Position numbers and translations under genes: made by a program. The notes under the pieces are model-generated. The model was not told the DNA's origin, did no database searches, and saw only the letters and a list, made by a program, of their open reading frames with translations. A DNA stretch of 39,782 nt from CAYXFD01 sp964464175 (lineage in GTDB: Bacteria; Cloacimonadota; Cloacimonadia; Cloacimonadales; JAJBBL01). The stretch spans positions 1 through 39,782 of the forward strand of contig CAYXFD010000026.1 of the NCBI GenBank assembly GCA_964464175.1. Reading direction: 5' to 3'. Position 1 is the stretch's first letter. Each line of letters opens with the position of its first letter. Shown piece after piece: positions 35,332 through 39,782 of this stretch.

Positions 35332-35826
35332 GTTTGCCATCTTAGGGAAAATGATCTTCCTTCCATTAACAATCAATAATGATCAATTCCCTTAGCTCTG
35401 TTTGAGAAGATGGCGGATAATAGAGAAACTAATACCTGACAGGATCAATGAGATATAATCCTGCCAAAATTTATAGCAATTAGCTTGACAAGAATCATAG
35501 AATAATAAATATTGTCTCGTATTTGTATTTTTTAGGTCAAAATAGCTGCAGAGTTATGACTTGATTTTCGTCCTTACATTACAAATACTGATAATGTATT
35601 GAAGGTATAAAAGAACTTACTCAATAAGCCCCTTTTATACCTAAGGGGACTGGACTTTGTCTGAGAGGTTTTTATTTTTTTTCGGTAAGATATGCAAAGT
35701 GCTTGATAACTTTGCTCTTCAATTCCACCTGTAAGAATCAACATCACTATGTTTAAAAAACCTGATCAGCACGCCCTCTGGTAGAACTATATGCAGACAA
35801 AAAAGATAATATAGATGGAGGTTATA

Positions 35827-38800
35827 ATGAAAAAGTGTTTATTACTAATCCTATTTTTGATCGTTGTTCTTGTTCAATTTAATGACATATTGGCGCAGAA
35901 ACCCAATGCTATTCTGAGTGCTGAAATCGGAGAAAGTGAAGTAGGTACTACAAAAGGACCACTATTGTCAGCATTTGAGCGAGAGGCTAAGCAAGCAGGA
36001 AAAACCGCCAGGAGTATTGAAGGCTCAGAAATCGTTAATATCACTGAGTTTTATGAACCAGGTTCTACGGGAGCAGTATTGGAATTCAGTACAATTGCCG
36101 AAAGTGTTGATTTTGAAGCTGTGATTTACGTTGAGATGGTTTTTCCCGCAGGAGTTACGGTTGTTGCTGCATCGGACATGGGCGAATTGCTCTACAACGG
36201 GGATTTAACCTGGGGAATTCATCCGGATGACTGGGATTGGGAGCAATTACTATTTGATCAGACGGTATTTTTTACTGTTACAGTAAATATTGATGCCGAA
36301 TTTTCAGGGGATATGGATATTCTTTGGACATTACATGGTCACGACGGAGGAGAATGGACTTCTCCGCCGCATGTTGTAAACGGAACTGCCACCATTGAGG
36401 AAATTCCTGATGTATATGTGGAGAATCCAACAAATTTTGCCGCTGCAGGTAGCGGTCTTTATCAGATTGATCTGAGCTGGGACCAAAACGGAGCAGGAGA
36501 CAATGTAATGGTAGCCTGGAATGATGTAAACGTTTTTGGTTCACCACTGGAAGGCGAAGTTTATGAGTTGGATGACGAGATTCCGGGTGGTGGAACCATT
36601 ATCTATAATGGTAACGGTACTTCTCATCAACATTCAGGATTAGCCGAAAACACCCAGTATTTCTATCGAGCCTGGTCAGTTCAGACTACAGTGCGACAAC
36701 CATATTATTCGAGCGGAGTTTCTACTAATGGGAGGACTAAGTTAACCCCCCACACTCTTCCTTTTGTCGAAGATTGGAGTTCAGGAGTTTTATTCACGAA
36801 TGGCTGGGTTGCCGAATCGGCTAATTGGGAGATCTCTCTTGTTGGATTAGGAGATCCGGAACCGGTAGTGCAATTTGGATTTTCGCCATTACAAACAGAT
36901 TATGATTTAAGCTTAATAAGTAATGATATTAATGCTATTGGAGAGAGTACGGTGCATGCCTCATTTGACATAGATTTAAGTAATTTTGATTCTGAAACTG
37001 CTGAGAGTCTCTCTTTTGAAGTGTATGATTCTGCGACCAGAGGGTGGGAGACGATTCAGACCTGGGATAATACAGGAGGCAGTATTTCCTGGACTTCATT
37101 TGATCATGATATCTCTTCTCAGGCTGCCGGAAAAATGTTCAAGATTCGCTTTAGAGCCTATGGAACGAGCACTTATAGTATAGAGAGCTGGCATATTGAC
37201 AATATTGTGATTCTCAGAACTAATCCCGGTTCACGTGAGTTGCAAATGCTTGCTCCGGCACCTGTCAATACAGGTTCTGTCATTCCAACCGTCGGTTCTC
37301 ATACTTATTCGCAAAACGAGACAGTATCTCTTAGTGCCTATCCGCATAAGGGATATACCTTCGACAACTGGAGCATTGTGTCCACCAGGGAGATTGCCGA
37401 GCCTACCCATGCCCGGACGGAGATAATTATGTATGAAGATTATACTATCCAATCAACCTTCTCCGGGTATGATTTTGATCTTCTTTGGGATAGATATAAC
37501 TATGGGAGTCTGGCAGCCAACAGTACTTATTACAATTCCACCACAGAAGGTGAAGTTGCCGATAATTTCAATTTTGATTCTTCAAAGGAGATATCAAAGG
37601 TCGTAGTTCATGGTCTGGCAAGTTATCCCCCGGGTATTATGCATAGTATGCTGGTAAGATTTTATGCCCCGGGAACTCAGCCTGACTGGGAAAATCCCAT
37701 CTATCAGGAAGAAATTGAAGCTAAGGTTTACTATTACGAAGAGCTTTCCTGGAATGATGAATATGATGTTTATAAATATGAGATTGATCTTACACCAGCT
37801 ATCACTGTTTCCGGGGGATGGATTTCGGTGCAAAGCATGCATCAAAGTTTTTTCTGGCTTTGTGGAAATAACGGTGCTGGTGATAGTTTTTCCTGGCAGC
37901 GACGCCTTAATCTTGCCGGAGATTCGGGATTAGTTTTTCATGAGTTAGATAAGGATATGAAACTTGAACTCTGGGGTTCGGAATCAGAACTGGTCATTCC
38001 GGGTGGTGAAATGGATTTGAATATTAACGGCAATATTGTATCACACACACATAGTGAAGCTATTCCCTATAATCCTGATCCTGATCCGGAAGATCCTGAA
38101 GTGCCGAATCCTCCGGAAGATGGCGTCGAAGTACTCTTTATTGGTGTAACTCTACTGCCTGGCGATCCCGTCACGTTCTCATTTCAAACCAGTGCTATAA
38201 GCGGTTGGTATCATACAGGTGATGGTTGGGAAGGTCCTGAAGTGAATGTAGATGGTGTTATTGAGTTAGAAATCCCGTATCCCGGAACAAGAAGCAATAA
38301 TGTCTATATCTTTCTTTCGGATACACCCTTACCTGTCGAGTTATCATCGTTCACAGCGGTAATCACGGCAGATATGTATGTCAATCTGGAATGGCGGGCA
38401 GAGACGGAGACTGATATGCTTGGGTATAATGTTTACCGCGGTTACAAGGACGATGTTTCAGATGCTGTAAAGGTCAATCCTTTGGTAATCGAAGCTCATA
38501 ATGTTTCGCAAACCACAGATTACAATTATATCGATAAGGAAGTTATGTCCGGTCAGGATTATTATTACTGGCTGGAGTCGGTAGATCTTGATCTGACTAA
38601 TCAGTTTCACGGCCCGATATTCATCAGTCTGGTTGAGGAAGATGATGAGATACCACCGGTTTTCGAAACAGTCTTGAGGAAGAATTATCCTAATCCCTTC
38701 AATCCGGTAACTAACATTGAATACAGCCTGAAAGAAGAGACAGAAGTCTCCTTACGCATCTATAATCTCAGAGGACAGGTAGTAAAAGATCTCTTCACTG

Positions 38801-38940
38801 GATTTCAGCAGGCAGGAGAGCATAAAATCGTATGGGAAGGATTGGATAATCAGCAGAAAGAAGCTGCTACAGGAGTCTATTTCTATCGCTTAAAAACCGA
38901 TCATTATGACAAGATGTATAAAATGCTGATGGTTAAATAG
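35827..38940 (+). CDS. Secreted modular protein with FlgD-type C-terminal sorting module
   Basis: A 1037-residue exported protein. Signal peptide (1-24, ending DILAQ); an N-terminal beta domain (about 55-195); Fn3 (about 198-305); a choice-of-anchor-J-like jelly roll (about 310-465, ending 'SIESWHIDNIVIL'); a beta-repeat of the InlB/Flg_new type ('GSVIPTVGSHTYSQNETVSLSAYPHKGYTFDNW', about 485-545); and further beta domains. An Fn3-like domain opens PLPVELSSFTA, and the end is a canonical FlgD Ig-like domain with YPNPFNPVTNI and terminal YKMLMVK. The last 250 residues are paralogous to the small protein at 11.9 kb. An upstream in-frame ATG (35815) is part of the GGAGG site, so ATG 35827 is used. 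Likely surface-attached; cargo function unknown. Confidence 0.88.
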   Translation: MKKCLLLILFLIVVLVQFNDILAQKPNAILSAEIGESEVGTTKGPLLSAFEREAKQAGKTARSIEGSEIVNITEFYEPGSTGAVLEFSTIAESVDFEAVIYVEMVFPAGVTVVAASDMGELLYNGDLTWGIHPDDWDWEQLLFDQTVFFTVTVNIDAEFSGDMDILWTLHGHDGGEWTSPPHVVNGTATIEEIPDVYVENPTNFAAAGSGLYQIDLSWDQNGAGDNVMVAWNDVNVFGSPLEGEVYELDDEIPGGGTIIYNGNGTSHQHSGLAENTQYFYRAWSVQTTVRQPYYSSGVSTNGRTKLTPHTLPFVEDWSSGVLFTNGWVAESANWEISLVGLGDPEPVVQFGFSPLQTDYDLSLISNDINAIGESTVHASFDIDLSNFDSETAESLSFEVYDSATRGWETIQTWDNTGGSISWTSFDHDISSQAAGKMFKIRFRAYGTSTYSIESWHIDNIVILRTNPGSRELQMLAPAPVNTGSVIPTVGSHTYSQNETVSLSAYPHKGYTFDNWSIVSTREIAEPTHARTEIIMYEDYTIQSTFSGYDFDLLWDRYNYGSLAANSTYYNSTTEGEVADNFNFDSSKEISKVVVHGLASYPPGIMHSMLVRFYAPGTQPDWENPIYQEEIEAKVYYYEELSWNDEYDVYKYEIDLTPAITVSGGWISVQSMHQSFFWLCGNNGAGDSFSWQRRLNLAGDSGLVFHELDKDMKLELWGSESELVIPGGEMDLNINGNIVSHTHSEAIPYNPDPDPEDPEVPNPPEDGVEVLFIGVTLLPGDPVTFSFQTSAISGWYHTGDGWEGPEVNVDGVIELEIPYPGTRSNNVYIFLSDTPLPVELSSFTAVITADMYVNLEWRAETETDMLGYNVYRGYKDDVSDAVKVNPLVIEAHNVSQTTDYNYIDKEVMSGQDYYYWLESVDLDLTNQFHGPIFISLVEEDDEIPPVFETVLRKNYPNPFNPVTNIEYSLKEETEVSLRIYNLRGQVVKDLFTGFQQAGEHKIVWEGLDNQQKEAATGVYFYRLKTDHYDKMYKMLMVK

Positions 38941-38972
38941 TTAAACAGGTTTTATCATTTATGACGGATTAC

Positions 38973-39010
38973 ACGAGCCCGGAGTCGAAAGTAACCGGGC
39001 TCGTGCTTTC
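38973..39010 (+). terminator. Terminator after the 1037-residue protein gene
   Basis: A 10-bp perfect GC-rich stem (38973-38982 with 38995-39004), a 12-base loop and a short T-containing tail, about 30 bp past the stop. Confidence 0.7.
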
Positions 39011-39145
39011 TATTCCGGTTTCAAAAGTCTGTTCTCTTCCCTTCCTCTTACACTTGTTTTCAAGGATTACTTATGACCGGAGGAGATTCTTCCTGCGTGT
39101 TTCTATTCTGAAGCAACTCTGCATAGCTTTTAGAGAAGACCACTT

Positions 39146-39448
39146 TCAAGGATTGATAATGATCAACCTTCCTGAATGATTAATTTCTCTGACTATTATT
39201 GAAATAATAGTCACGGAGATAGAGCTGGTAAAATATTGTAGTGTGCAATTGGGTACCGATTTGCAGATTTCTATAAATCCTCCGTATTCGATATCCAGAT
39301 CAGATAACTTGTATAGACCAGGTTTGATCTTTTCGATAGTACCGTTATCCATGAGTATTTTTACAGCTCGAGTCTGAAATCCATTTTCTCTGAGCTCTTT
39401 CATCGTAGCAAATTTCTTTTTCTTAAAAAATTTTACTAGTGTCTTCAT
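39146..39448 (-). CDS. Probably truncated AbiEi-like antitoxin/regulator
   Basis: A 100-residue reading frame with the winged-helix N-terminus of AbiEi-type (type IV toxin-antitoxin) proteins: basic start, 'FATMKELRENGFQTRAVKILMDNGTIEKIKPGLYKLSDLD', then 'GFIEICKSVPNCTL'. Family members continue with 'ISALSYHELT' and 100 or more residues. Here the frame turns into unrelated Ile/Ser-rich sequence and ends, next to a perfect 10-bp inverted repeat at 39191-39212, so the gene is probably frameshifted or cut short. No AbiEii toxin is visible in the window. A GAGGAA site precedes the ATG. Likely a remnant of a phage-defence/TA locus carried by the island. Confidence 0.55.
   Translation of the reverse strand: MKTLVKFFKKKKFATMKELRENGFQTRAVKILMDNGTIEKIKPGLYKLSDLDIEYGGFIEICKSVPNCTLQYFTSSISVTIISIIVREINHSGRLIIINP
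39191..39212. repeat. Perfect inverted repeat inside the AbiEi-like fragment
   Basis: GACTATTATT (39191-39200) and AATAATAGTC (39203-39212), separated by two bases, near the 3' end of the AbiEi-like frame where family similarity is lost. Confidence 0.6.
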
Positions 39449-39782
39449 GAATCATTTCCTCTGCCAATGTATTCTAATGGCAGAAATATTGATTCATGTA
39501 AGCTTGTAACTGATTATTTATCAATGAGGTAACCACCTCGAATATGTATGAATGATTCATATAAGTTGTTGAAGAGTAATGAAATTTGAAAGACTCAAGG
39601 CATTGAACTTAATTATACGGTTAGCTGTCAGCATTATGTACTCATTGGATCAATACAAGCATCAGTAAGCTTTACTCTATTCACACCTAATGCTTGATAG
39701 GATCAATCATATAGGAAAACTCAAGGTATTTATCCCAAATAATGCAGTAGAACTACAACGAGCGGAAAAAAGGTTGCATATT
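39449..39782. other. Right end of the window, no gene seen
   Basis: 334 bp, AT-rich. No reading frame with a ribosome site, no tRNA fragment and no terminator that I can support. Confidence 0.5.

Larger units (their letters stand above)
34847..35826. other. Long intergenic region with terminator and tRNA fragment copy 3
   Basis: 980 bp without a gene. It contains the terminator at 34881-34915, the tRNA-Val fragment at 35281-35331, a TTGACA (35485-35490) followed 15-17 bases later by an AT-rich -10-like stretch, and a small CCCCTT/AAGGGG hairpin near 35629-35647. The rest is AT-rich and featureless to me. Confidence 0.6.

Noticed and set aside
35790..35812. TGG...TGC pair before the 1037-residue gene as a sigma54 promoter
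   Set aside because: The GG-to-GC spacing is one base too long, which normally abolishes sigma54 promoters.

Overview
The window is about 40 kb of AT-leaning bacterial chromosome (low-40s % GC by eye). The evidence points to a Gram-negative of the Fibrobacterota/Cloacimonadota/Bacteroidota kind: a BamA with five POTRA domains, a DUF3078-like outer-membrane protein, and several secreted proteins ending in FlgD-like 'YPNPFNP' sorting modules, choice-of-anchor Q/J folds, LamG and Fn3. Cloacimonadota or a close candidate phylum is my best guess, from protein style only.

Left part (1-11.3 kb), core-like genes. On the minus strand: fetA-fetB (metal-export ABC pair), a heterodimeric ABC exporter pair just upstream of them, and mscS. 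Between mscS and the exporter genes lies a promoter, a short reading frame and an intrinsic terminator, which looks like an attenuation leader. Then follow a DUF3078-like gene (+), a two-gene minus-strand unit (small hypothetical protein, GyrI-like effector-binding protein), bamA (+), and tRNA-Pro(TGG) with tRNA-Val(TAC).

Right part (11.4-39.8 kb), an accessory island anchored on tRNA-Val. The 3' part of tRNA-Val, from the anticodon arm to the CCA, recurs three times downstream in the same orientation: degenerate at about 14.3 kb, and perfect over 54 and 51 nt at 20.5 and 35.3 kb. These fragments divide the island into segments. Each segment carries one or two secreted surface-protein genes on the plus strand: (A) a small FlgD-type protein and a SUMF1-fold protein; (B) a 1773-residue beta-helix-like protein with nearly identical 627- and 630-bp in-frame repeats; (C) a TPR-sigma54 activator, a sigma54-type promoter, a degenerate receiver-like protein and a 3181-residue multidomain protein; (D) a 1037-residue FlgD-type protein. 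Gene remnants (DUF4268-like, FlgD-CTD, DUF4142-like) and a damaged AbiEi-like antitoxin gene lie around them. No integrase is visible.

How it fits together: BamA assembles the outer membrane in which the surface proteins would be displayed. The sigma54 activator probably controls the receiver-like/giant-protein operon. The tRNA-Val fragments suggest that the surface-protein genes arrived as, or are exchanged as, site-specific cassettes. The cassette idea is inference; the fragment array, the DNA repeats and the -24/-12 promoter geometry are directly visible.
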